Shown: positions 1 through 5,775, counted from the stretch's first letter. The stretch is 6,257 bases of DNA from Saccharicrinis sp041584155 (GCA_041584155.1 JBFHEL010000257.1:1-6257); one strand, 5' to 3'. The notes: generated by a model from the sequence alone, not told the origin. Program-made: numbers and translations.

Positions 1-638
1 GCTTTCGTTTTGAGATAATTTTCAACCATCTTAGCCATTTTCCAATCAAGAAAAGTCAACAACTGAGGCAAAAGCTCAACCATAGTCAACTCAATACCAG
101 CGAGATTAAGAGCTTCAAGGGTTTCTATACCAATCAATCCTCCACCAATCACCACGGCTTTCTTCACTTTCCCATCATCTCTGATCTTACGCAGGTAATC
201 TGCATCCTGCATGGATTGCAGGGTGGTAATTCCTTCTAAATCAGTACCAGAAATTGGAGGCATATTGGCTGTTGCACCTGTGGTTATTACCAGTTTATCA
301 TAGTCCTGTTGACCCTTCTGCCCTGTTGTGTGATCGATAAACTCAATCTTTTTATTTACCCTGTCAATTTTTGTTACTTCAGTATTGACTTTAGCTATAA
401 TTCCTTTAGCGTTCCAATAAAATTTTGGATCACGAACTACTCCGGTAGGTGTACAAAGTAATTTATTTCTATCATCGAAAAAACCTCCCACATAATATGG
501 ATATCCACAAGAAGCCATGGATAGGTCTTCGCCTTTCTGGAACATCACTATTTCAGCAAATTCATCCATCCGGCGAGCCTTTGCTGCTGCCTTAGGACCT
601 GCTGCTGAACCTCCGATAACCACAATCTTTTTTTTCAT
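1..638 (-). CDS. FAD/NAD(P)-dependent disulfide oxidoreductase, CoA-disulfide reductase/NADH oxidase-like (partial, C-terminus missing)
   Basis: Cytoplasmic flavoprotein of the pyridine nucleotide-disulfide oxidoreductase class (Pyr_redox_2). The start is the ATG at 638-636, and the frame stays open to the left edge, giving 212 residues of a family that usually has about 440-560. Residues 4-14 form the FAD-binding Rossmann strand and loop (KIVVIGGSAAG). S40-x3-C44, followed by GYPYYVGG, matches the single redox cysteine (SxxxC) of CoA-disulfide reductases and NADH oxidases. TTGATANMP at 119-127 is the conserved ATG-like segment. GGGLIG at 165-170 begins the NAD(P)-binding Rossmann fold, and the acidic E188 at the end of its second strand suggests NADH rather than NADPH. 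Known members reduce CoA disulfide, polysulfide or O2; the substrate cannot be decided here. Some relatives carry C-terminal rhodanese, TusA or DsrE domains, which would lie outside the window. The gene follows the hydrolase after a 276-base gap containing a repeat element, so co-transcription is uncertain. Confidence 0.9.
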   Translation of the reverse strand, partial: MKKKIVVIGGSAAGPKAAAKARRMDEFAEIVMFQKGEDLSMASCGYPYYVGGFFDDRNKLLCTPTGVVRDPKFYWNAKGIIAKVNTEVTKIDRVNKKIEFIDHTTGQKGQQDYDKLVITTGATANMPPISGTDLEGITTLQSMQDADYLRKIRDDGKVKKAVVIGGGLIGIETLEALNLAGIELTMVELLPQLLTFLDWKMAKMVENYLKTK

Positions 639-914
639 ATGTTTATAATTTTCTTTCAATGGTCATATAGCCTGTCCCGCGAAATGCGGGAGAACTCGCC
701 AGAATTAATCATCCTTTTGTGTGCGAAACAATTCCCATGGCTCGTTTTCAGTTTAATTTTTTTGTCTTTAAAAAATGTGTCATATCCGGCAGTTACCAGA
801 CAGGAACCCGCATTAACTTTTTAATTCCCGAATCAAATTCGGGACAGGCTATCCACTTGTATATACTTTATGATTGATAAAGTTAATGGTCGTTCCATAT
901 TGCTATTTTTTATT
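639..914. other. Intergenic region holding a repeat-like element, no gene
   Basis: This 276-base gap lies between the hydrolase stop and the oxidoreductase start, both on the minus strand. Its main content is a 13-base perfect inverted repeat (667-679 and 840-852), each copy leading into a small hairpin. I saw no TAnnTTTG promoter element on the minus strand for the oxidoreductase and no U-tract terminator after the hydrolase. A 61-codon frame on the plus strand (639-824) begins at the oxidoreductase start and crosses the first hairpin; I do not consider it a gene. Confidence 0.6.
667..852. repeat. Pair of inverted REP-like units bounding a 186-bp element
   Basis: The sequence ATAGCCTGTCCCG at 667-679 occurs again as an exact reverse complement at 840-852. 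Each copy runs inward into a hairpin. On the left, TCCCGC/GCGGGA (675-680 with 686-691) encloses loop GAAAT. On the right, TCCCGAA/TTCGGGA (826-832 with 838-844) encloses a five-base loop. The outer head GCCTGTCCCG is constant while the inner stem bases differ but still pair, which suggests structure is conserved rather than sequence. This arrangement resembles REP/BIME elements, which in known cases are mobilised by RAYT (Y1) transposases acting in trans. No transposase lies in the window, and copy number elsewhere is unknown. A short inverted-repeat miniature element is the main alternative. Confidence 0.6.
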
Positions 915-1697
915 TTATAAATGAATCACCATACCCGATTTTACCTGTTCTATTTGAAAAGCATCATAAAAGGCTGACAATGCAGGTAAAGCAGTGCAAT
1001 GAGCCGGGTATATACTGTTTATACTTTCTTTTTTAAAATACTCAATAGTCTGAAGAGTTTGTTTGTTGTGATATTTAAGATGAAAACCTCCAATAACACC
1101 AGCTACCTTTGATAATCCGGTTACTTTTTTGGCATATTCTATAATATTACAAATTCCAGCATGAGAACAACCGGTAACCACTATAAACTCATCTCCGCGT
1201 ACAAAAGCCAGAGCAGAATCATCAGGTATAAAATCAGGCGTTCTATTCTCATTTTCAAAGGGAGTTGTTTTGGCCTCAAAATCATTATCTCGAGGTATAC
1301 TACCTAAAAAAATGATTTTATCAGTTATATAAAATGGCTTGTCTGAAGTCTTTAAATCGAACTGTTTCTCCAGCACCTCTTTACTTAAATCCAAGCCGAT
1401 ATTTTTATTTTCTCCTTTTCGGTAACGCTTAATAAATGATAATGGATGTGTAATCAATAACTTATCGCTTAAATATTTCAATCCATTTCCATGGTCCCAA
1501 TGGCCATGACTTAAAACGATAACATCTACTTCCTTTTCCAGATCAATGGCCAACTGCTTGGCATTTTTTAAAAACACATTACTATGACCAGTATCCAATA
1601 ATATTTTTTTTCCATTAAATTCTATCAGGTACGATAAGCCATGTTCTGCTAAAAAAGCCCCGCCAGCTGTATTCTCTGTTAATATAGTTATTTGCAT
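915..1697 (-). CDS. MBL-fold metallo-hydrolase, COG1237 (dihydropterin ribofuranosylaminobenzene phosphate synthase-like)
   Basis: Soluble 260-residue metal-dependent hydrolase with no signal peptide. The metallo-beta-lactamase signature is complete: SHGHWDHGNGL gives H64, H66, D68 and H69, GCSH gives H179, GGFH gives H206, and PAHCT gives H233. D35 in LLDTG lies on the conserved early strand. The N-terminal TILTENTAGG and the TGCSHAGICNII block are typical of COG1237, whose archaeal members are linked to 7,8-dihydropterin-6-methyl-(ribofuranosyl)aminobenzene phosphate synthesis in methanopterin formation. Bacterial homologues occur in organisms that make no methanopterin, so that product name should not be taken literally and the substrate is unknown. 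The start is an ATG with the usual family N-terminus and full length. No Shine-Dalgarno sequence is visible, only AT-rich sequence, as is usual in Bacteroidota. It follows cobO by 62 bases on the same strand with no terminator or -7 element seen between, so it is probably cotranscribed. Confidence 0.92.
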   Translation of the reverse strand: MQITILTENTAGGAFLAEHGLSYLIEFNGKKILLDTGHSNVFLKNAKQLAIDLEKEVDVIVLSHGHWDHGNGLKYLSDKLLITHPLSFIKRYRKGENKNIGLDLSKEVLEKQFDLKTSDKPFYITDKIIFLGSIPRDNDFEAKTTPFENENRTPDFIPDDSALAFVRGDEFIVVTGCSHAGICNIIEYAKKVTGLSKVAGVIGGFHLKYHNKQTLQTIEYFKKESINSIYPAHCTALPALSAFYDAFQIEQVKSGMVIHL

Positions 1698-1759
1698 AAA
1701 TAATTATTAATTGATCTTTGGGTGTTAAAACTTACACTATCTAACTCTAAGGCCTTTTA

Positions 1760-2278
1760 TTAAAACTCAATACCTTCACGTGCTTCAACTCCCTTTTGAT
1801 AGTAATGCTTAATTTCTTTCATTTCTGTCACCAGATCAGCTATCTCAATCAACTCTCTGGGTGCTTTTCTTCCTGTAATAACCAACTCTAACGAGGGCGG
1901 TTTCTGCGCTAAAACTTCGAGTAGATCATTCACGCTAAACAATTTAAAATGCAGGGCTATATTTGCTTCATCTAACACCACCAGATCGTACTCTCCCGAT
2001 TGGATAATTTCAGCCACTTCCTTTAAACCGTTTCTGGCTGAATCAATATCGGGTTGTGTGGGAGCTTTCTCAATAAAACATCTTAATCCATATTGCTTAA
2101 TCTCAATATTTGGAAGGCATTGTTTTATCGCATTGATCTCTGCATACATCCTCCCCTTAACAAATTGAGCAATAAACACCTTTTTCCCTGCGCCTACTGC
2201 TCTTAAAGCCAAACCTAAAGCAGCTGTTGTTTTTCCTTTACCGTTACCTGTATATATGTGAATATAACCTCTTGTCAT
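1760..2278 (-). CDS. cobO: Corrinoid (cob(I)yrinic acid a,c-diamide) adenosyltransferase, CobO/BtuR family
   Basis: The enzyme transfers the adenosyl group of ATP to reduced Co(I) corrinoids, making the adenosyl form of cobyrinic acid diamide, cobinamide or cobalamin. It is cytoplasmic and acts in B12 synthesis or salvage. Residues 11-18 are the P-loop GNGKGKTT, with IHIYTG just before it. DLVVLDEA at 98-105 is the Walker B segment, ITGRKAP lies at 134-140, and the family C-terminus TEMKEIKHYY...GVEAREGIEF is intact. The length of 172 residues is normal for the family. I start at the ATG at 2278-2276, giving MTRGYIHIYTG. An in-frame TTG at 2293 would add five residues the family does not need. 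No other cobalamin genes are in the window, so a stand-alone salvage role is a fair inference. A 15-bp hairpin ends 25 bases before the start codon and may affect expression. Confidence 0.95.
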   Translation of the reverse strand: MTRGYIHIYTGNGKGKTTAALGLALRAVGAGKKVFIAQFVKGRMYAEINAIKQCLPNIEIKQYGLRCFIEKAPTQPDIDSARNGLKEVAEIIQSGEYDLVVLDEANIALHFKLFSVNDLLEVLAQKPPSLELVITGRKAPRELIEIADLVTEMKEIKHYYQKGVEAREGIEF

Positions 2279-2303
2279 ATATGTATATTTCAATATTTAT
2301 AAT

Positions 2304-2338
2304 AAAAAATAATCGTATTAAAATACGATTATTTTTTT
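2304..2338 (-). terminator. Intrinsic terminator after the DUF5320 gene, probably bidirectional
   Basis: Bases 2304-2318 pair perfectly with 2323-2337, giving a 15-bp stem with a TAAA loop. The stem is AT-rich apart from a central CG pair (ATCGTAT/ATACGAT). Read on the minus strand it begins 11 bases after the DUF5320 stop and ends in a run of six T. The A and T tracts are symmetric, so it could also stop plus-strand transcription. It lies directly upstream of cobO, so cobO needs either read-through or a promoter squeezed into 2279-2303, where I see no clear -7 element. Confidence 0.75.
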
Positions 2339-2348
2339 CATTCCTCAA

Positions 2349-2549
2349 TTAAGATCTGCCCCCACCAAATAAACGACCTAAGCCCCTGCGACCAGCTTTA
2401 CCTTGTCCAGCTCCTCTTCCTGGTCTGTTTTTTAAATCGCCATCATCACTTACATCATTGTTTCTTTGGTTACCGGAATTACATTTTCCCATTCCTCTGC
2501 CTGTTTGAGCTCCTTTTCCTTCGGGACCCGTTCTGTCAAATCTTGGCAT
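2349..2549 (-). CDS. Small Gly/Arg-rich DUF5320-like protein
   Basis: Protein of 66 residues starting at the ATG at 2549-2547. An in-frame GTG at 2585 would add 12 residues but is rejected, because a perfect AGGAGGT Shine-Dalgarno sequence lies four bases before the ATG. The N-terminus MPRFDRTGPEGKGAQTGRGMGKC matches the conserved opening of DUF5320 proteins (D-x-TGP-x-G-x-G-x-x-TGRG-x-G-x-C), with a single cysteine at residue 23. The rest is low-complexity, basic and rich in Gly (18 of 66) and Arg (10 of 66), ending in GRLFGGGRS. Such genes are often found near NifX/NifB-like iron-molybdenum cluster proteins and Mrp/MinD-type ATPases in anaerobes, but no function is established and those partners are absent here. 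The gene has its own promoter, operator candidate and terminator, so it appears monocistronic. Confidence 0.8.
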   Translation of the reverse strand: MPRFDRTGPEGKGAQTGRGMGKCNSGNQRNNDVSDDGDLKNRPGRGAGQGKAGRRGLGRLFGGGRS

Positions 2550-2553
2550 ACTT

Positions 2554-2560
2554 ACCTCCT
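2554..2560 (-). promoter_or_regulatory. Strong Shine-Dalgarno sequence of the DUF5320 gene
   Basis: The minus strand reads AAAAAGGAGGTAAGT directly before the ATG at 2549, giving a seven-base match (AGGAGGT) to the anti-Shine-Dalgarno sequence with a four-base spacer. It fixes the start of the DUF5320 gene. The other genes in this window have no comparable site. Confidence 0.85.
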
Positions 2561-2601
2561 TTTTATATATTAATAATCCATTCACATCACTTTCCTAACA
2601 A

Positions 2602-2609
2602 CAAATATA
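2602..2609 (-). promoter_or_regulatory. Bacteroidota -7 element for the DUF5320 gene
   Basis: The minus strand reads TATATTTG, an exact match to the TAnnTTTG consensus of the Bacteroidota primary sigma factor. Transcription would start near 2596-2594, leaving a leader of about 45-50 bases. No clear TTG -33 element is visible upstream; that region is occupied by the palindrome at 2610-2625. Confidence 0.55.
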
Positions 2610-2625
2610 ATGAGATTATTCTCAT
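2610..2625. promoter_or_regulatory. Palindromic operator candidate upstream of the DUF5320 gene
   Basis: ATGAGATTATTCTCAT is an inverted repeat with 6-base arms and a 4-base spacer. It lies immediately upstream of the predicted -7 element, between the -7 and -33 positions, where a repressor would block RNA polymerase. It loosely resembles iron-responsive Fur sites (TGAGAAT-type half sites), but the arms do not match the classical box well enough to name a regulator. Confidence 0.4.
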
Positions 2626-2766
2626 ATTAAAAGGTTTTAACTAATTTTTTACCTATAAACAATCGACTTATTTATCAATATAACTCATTCATTCATAAGC
2701 CTTGTCTTTCAACAAAAAAAATAGAATTTATAGTGTTTATCAACCGGAAGAAACGAGCATTTTTTA

Positions 2767-2774
2767 TACATTTG
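2767..2774 (+). promoter_or_regulatory. Bacteroidota -7 element for the glycosyltransferase-transporter operon
   Basis: TACATTTG matches TAnnTTTG exactly and is followed by GCAGT. The expected transcription start is near 2780, about 15 bases before the ATG at 2795, which gives a short leader. No clear TTG is present at the -33 position (about 2740-2747). Confidence 0.6.
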
Positions 2775-2794
2775 CAGTCTATAATAAATAACGC

Positions 2795-3898
2795 ATGGAT
2801 TATTTTACAATTAAGTTATTAATTTCTTTTGCCGCCTTACTTTCCTTTTCTCTTGTTTTTTTATCCATACCGACTATTCTAAGGGTTTCTGAGTCAAAGC
2901 ACTTATATGACCAGCCCAATCATAGAAAATCGCATAGGGTTCCTATTCCCACATTAGGAGGTTTAGCCATATTTTTAAGCTTTTTGTTTACCTATTCTAT
3001 TTTCTCCGAATGGTTTAGCTTTACGGAAATTCCATTCTTAATACCCGCACTGCTTATTATTTTTTCTATAGGCATAAAGGATGACATTATGGTCACAGCT
3101 CCTATGGTAAAGCTATTTGGACAGATACTGGCTGCTTTTGTTATTATTGGCTGGGGGGATTTAAGGATTACTTCGTTGCATGGTTTTTTAGGTCTTGACC
3201 TAAATTACCTCAGTAGTTTTGCGCTAACCATGTTTCTTTTTATTTTTATACTGAATGGATTTAACCTGATTGATGGTATTGATGGACTGGCTTCTATAAC
3301 CGGTATTATTTCCATCCTTTCTTTTTCTGTGTGGTTTTTCATCAACAATGATTTTCATATTCCTGTATTTTCAGCTGCTTTAATAGGTGCTTTATTTGGT
3401 TTTTCTTATTTTAATATCTTCTCTAAGCATCAGAAAATTTTCATGGGAGATACCGGATCCTTATTATTAGGCTTTTTATTAGCTGTTGTAGCCATTGAGT
3501 TTGCCGAATTTAATAAGCCCGAAAACGCCCCTCTCTTAAAGTATTCTATGAATTCAGCTCCAGCTGTGGCCTTAGGTATTTTAATTGTACCTGTTATAGA
3601 TACCACCCGGATATTTTTATATAGAATTTCTAAAGGAAGATCACCTTTTACTGCAGATAAAAACCATATTCATCATAATATGCTCACCCTTGGGTTTACT
3701 CATCTTCAAACCTCATTAATTATTGGCGGTGTTAATATTGGCTTTGTTATTCTTTCTTTTTCCTTAAGAAACATTGGGGTCATCTGGTTATCTGTTATCA
3801 ACTTATCACTTGGTATGTTTTGCTCATATATACCCGCATGGTTTATACGCCGTAAAAAGAAGAAAATGTTAAAAAACAAAGCTCGTAAACTATTGTAA
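2795..3898 (+). CDS. Polyprenyl-phosphate sugar-1-phosphate transferase, WecA/TagO/MraY superfamily
   Basis: Integral membrane enzyme of 367 residues (Glycos_transf_4). It should move a HexNAc-1-phosphate from a UDP-sugar to undecaprenyl phosphate on the cytoplasmic face of the inner membrane, starting O-antigen, capsule or another cell-surface glycan. About ten or eleven hydrophobic segments are visible. The active-site motifs are present in order: NHRKSHRVPIPTLGG (42-56), the Mg-binding KDD (95-97), NGFNLIDGIDGLA (154-166, with N157, D160 and D163), MGDTGSLLLGF (217-227), and the nucleotide/sugar loop ending NHIHH (290-294). The HIHH motif is typical of the WecA/TagO branch and argues against MraY, which also normally sits in the murein cluster. 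The C-terminus is a basic tail (RRKKKKMLKNKARKLL). The exact donor (UDP-GlcNAc is most likely) cannot be read from the sequence. It leads a two-gene operon. Confidence 0.92.
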   Translation: MDYFTIKLLISFAALLSFSLVFLSIPTILRVSESKHLYDQPNHRKSHRVPIPTLGGLAIFLSFLFTYSIFSEWFSFTEIPFLIPALLIIFSIGIKDDIMVTAPMVKLFGQILAAFVIIGWGDLRITSLHGFLGLDLNYLSSFALTMFLFIFILNGFNLIDGIDGLASITGIISILSFSVWFFINNDFHIPVFSAALIGALFGFSYFNIFSKHQKIFMGDTGSLLLGFLLAVVAIEFAEFNKPENAPLLKYSMNSAPAVALGILIVPVIDTTRIFLYRISKGRSPFTADKNHIHHNMLTLGFTHLQTSLIIGGVNIGFVILSFSLRNIGVIWLSVINLSLGMFCSYIPAWFIRRKKKKMLKNKARKLL

Positions 3899-3900
3899 TA

Positions 3901-4797
3901 ATGGATAAATTACTAGGTGAGTCGGCAGCTCTGGCTACGGCTATTTGCTGGACCATAACGGCTCTGGCCTTTGAGTCGGCGGGCAAAAAGGTGGGTTCTC
4001 TTTCTGTTAATCTTATTCGTTTAATCTTTGCCTTTTTTATTATTGGCGTATTTTCCTATTTCAGGAAAGGGCTTTTTTTTGCTTCTGATGCTTCTTTAGA
4101 GGCCTGGATATGGCTTCCGATAAGTGGGTTAATAGGCTTTGTTATTGGCGATTTACTATTATTCGAGGCCTTTGTTCTTATTGGAGCAAGAATTTCGATG
4201 CTTATTATGTCTCTTACCCCTCCTATAGCAGCATTTTTTGGATGGATCATTCTTAAAGAAGAGTTATCTGCGGCTAATTTTCTGGGTATGACCATTACTA
4301 TTTTGGGTATTTCTATAGTTATCCTGGCCAAAGAATCCCGGCAAAAAAATGTCAAGGTAAAATATCCTCTAAAAGGAGTTTTATTGGCTTTTGGGGGAGC
4401 TACAGGACAAGCCTTAGGTCTGGTATTTTCGAAACTGGGCATGAAGGACTACGATCCTTTTCTTGCCACCCAGATTAGGGTTTTAGCAGGAATAGCGGGC
4501 TTTTCTATTTTGTTTTTTCTTTTACGAAGATGGAAAAATGTATTTGAAGCATTAAAAAACAAACGGGCCATGACAGGTATTAGCATTGGTTCTGTATTTG
4601 GCCCTTTTTTAGGTGTATCCTTATCCTTACTGGCTATTCAACACACTACAACAGGAGTAGCTTCAACCATCATGGCTATTGTACCTGTTTTAATTATAAT
4701 TCCTTCGGTATTTATTTTCAAAGAAAAAATTACAGCCCGTGAAATTTTAGGCGCATTATTGGCTTTTGGAGGCGTTGTGCTATTTTTTGTTTTATAA
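3901..4797 (+). CDS. EamA/DMT-superfamily transporter
   Basis: Inner-membrane protein of 298 residues made of two tandem EamA repeats, roughly residues 5-142 and 157-298. Together they give about ten transmembrane helices, the normal architecture for the drug/metabolite transporter superfamily. Typical EamA features include the N-terminal CWTITALAFESAGKK segment, P107/P108 in the first repeat (SLTPPIAAFFGWIILKEELS), and the matching block of the second repeat (AIVPVLIIIPSVFIFKEKITAREILGALLAFGGV). Substrates in this family range from amino acids and nucleotide precursors to lipid-linked sugars, and none can be assigned here. The ATG lies 2 bases after the stop of the glycosyltransferase, so translation is probably coupled and the two proteins are made together. 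It converges on the PAP2 gene. Confidence 0.9.
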   Translation: MDKLLGESAALATAICWTITALAFESAGKKVGSLSVNLIRLIFAFFIIGVFSYFRKGLFFASDASLEAWIWLPISGLIGFVIGDLLLFEAFVLIGARISMLIMSLTPPIAAFFGWIILKEELSAANFLGMTITILGISIVILAKESRQKNVKVKYPLKGVLLAFGGATGQALGLVFSKLGMKDYDPFLATQIRVLAGIAGFSILFFLLRRWKNVFEALKNKRAMTGISIGSVFGPFLGVSLSLLAIQHTTTGVASTIMAIVPVLIIIPSVFIFKEKITAREILGALLAFGGVVLFFVL

Positions 4798-4802
4798 CAG
4801 AC

Positions 4803-4825
4803 AAAATACAGCCCTGTTTTAAAAA
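4803..4825. terminator. Possible weak bidirectional terminator between convergent genes
   Basis: The 28-base gap between the two stop codons contains AAAATACAGCCCTGTTTTA. ACA/TGT can pair around GCCC, extended by A/T pairs across a T-T mismatch, with an A tract on one side and a T tract on the other. The stem is short, so this is only a candidate suggested by its position between convergent genes. Confidence 0.3.
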
Positions 4826-5674
4826 TTAATTCTTAAAAGTATATTTCAGATTTAATCCTGTTAAATTACCTACTATAGGCATTACTGTCAAACCAGCTTC
4901 CTTCATTTTATTATTTTTATGCAATTCAGGAATGATAATCCCTGCGGCTGCACCAACTCCGAATCCCAAAAGAATATCTGAAGGAAAATGTTTCATGGCT
5001 CTTAGTCGATAATACCCTACTAAAGCAGGGGGCACAGCTGCTGCAGCATATAACCAGTATTTCTTATGGCCTAATTCAGGGTGAAAATCACTATATACCT
5101 TCGCGGCAAAAAAAGTACCGCAAGCGGATGTAGATACATGGCCACTGAAAAACGAATTTCTTGTTCCATTTGCCATTCTATCTTCATCAGATACATCAGG
5201 GTTATAAGCTACAGGACGCGTGCGGTCTACAGTCATGGCCGTTCCAATATACAAAGTACTATTATACGCCTGTAATTCCAGATACATCAATAATATATCT
5301 ATCCATTCCGACCTTACGTCTTTATCCAGGGCAATAATACCCGGTAAAAATAAGGAAACATTCAAAAAAGCATCTGATATTTCATGTGCCCTGTCTTTAT
5401 ATGATGCACTTTGCTTTGTAGCTATCCTGTCGAACCACCATACATCATTCCTGTTCAGTTGCAATAACTGCTCCTCACTCAAGCCATCCTGTTCACTTAA
5501 ATAGCCAAATCCATAACCCACATTAAAGCCATAAGAAGCAATAGTCAAGGGAATAACCAATTTTTTATTCACATGATACATTGAATCATCATCACTCTTT
5601 TTCTTTTGTGCTTTTACATTGAATGGAATAACACTTAACACAATCAATGCAAAACAAAAAATCCCCTTAATCAT
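4826..5674 (-). CDS. PAP2-family phosphatase with signal peptide
   Basis: Lipid-phosphate or undecaprenyl-diphosphate phosphatase-like protein of 282 residues, exported. I start at the ATG at 5674-5672, because it gives an ordinary signal peptide (MIKG, hydrophobic FCFALIVLSVIPF, VKA before Q23). An in-frame GTG at 5710 would place 12 polar residues before it. The PAP2 motifs lie in the C-terminal half: motif 1 is TVDRTRP (R153-P154), motif 2 is FFSGH (S177-H179), and motif 3 is R223-x5-H229-x3-D233 in YRLRAMKHFPSD. The catalytic histidines and aspartate are present. The lysine that normally stands seven residues before the motif 1 arginine is A146, and the Ser before R223 is Tyr, so substrate binding may differ from textbook members. 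Two or three hydrophobic segments flank the motifs. Candidate substrates are phosphatidate, lipid A phosphates or undecaprenyl diphosphate. It is transcribed alone, convergent with the EamA gene. Confidence 0.85.
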   Translation of the reverse strand: MIKGIFCFALIVLSVIPFNVKAQKKKSDDDSMYHVNKKLVIPLTIASYGFNVGYGFGYLSEQDGLSEEQLLQLNRNDVWWFDRIATKQSASYKDRAHEISDAFLNVSLFLPGIIALDKDVRSEWIDILLMYLELQAYNSTLYIGTAMTVDRTRPVAYNPDVSDEDRMANGTRNSFFSGHVSTSACGTFFAAKVYSDFHPELGHKKYWLYAAAAVPPALVGYYRLRAMKHFPSDILLGFGVGAAAGIIIPELHKNNKMKEAGLTVMPIVGNLTGLNLKYTFKN

Positions 5675-5710
5675 ATGCTTGTAAACTTTTAATTCTTGAT
5701 GAATATCCAC

Positions 5711-5753
5711 TAAAAAAAGAAAAAGCTTAATTATTTATCCAATTAAGCTCTTT
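5711..5753 (-). terminator. Terminator-like hairpin in the PAP2 leader
   Basis: GCTTAATT (5725-5732) pairs perfectly with AATTAAGC (5741-5748) around an eight-base loop. The stem can be lengthened by A/T pairs on the outside, with one mismatch. Read on the minus strand, the stem is followed by CTTTTTCTTTTTTTA, a T-rich tract typical of intrinsic termination. It lies between the predicted PAP2 promoter and the PAP2 start codon. It may be a second terminator for the AsmA-like gene or an attenuator of PAP2. Confidence 0.6.
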
Positions 5754-5767
5754 ACAAAAAGGTAGCG

Positions 5768-5775
5768 CAAATATA
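5768..5775 (-). promoter_or_regulatory. Bacteroidota -7 element for the PAP2 gene
   Basis: The minus strand reads TATATTTG followed by CGCTACC, an exact TAnnTTTG match and the same octamer as upstream of the DUF5320 gene. The expected start is near 5762, leaving a leader of about 88 bases that contains the hairpin at 5720-5753. The -33 region reads GTTAGTTTT, with no exact TTG. Confidence 0.5.

Noticed and set aside
675..691. Hairpin as a terminator for a plus- or minus-strand transcript
   Set aside because: The stem is short and not followed by a T run in either direction; the shared head with the copy at 840-852 fits a repeat better.
639..824. A 61-codon plus-strand reading frame
   Set aside because: It starts next to the oxidoreductase ATG on the other strand, crosses the first REP-like hairpin and ends at the second, with no recognisable domain or ribosome binding site. 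It is best explained as repeat sequence.
2279..2350. A cobalamin riboswitch upstream of cobO
   Set aside because: The leader is far too short and contains only a simple AT-rich hairpin. No B12-box-like structure is present.
2795..3898. Assignment as MraY (lipid I synthesis)
   Set aside because: The motifs NHIHH and KDD with this length fit the WecA/TagO branch, and there are no murein-cluster neighbours.
4056..4442. A 128-codon minus-strand frame inside the transporter gene
   Set aside because: It lies wholly antisense to a well-supported EamA gene and has no domain. Long antisense frames over membrane-protein genes are common.
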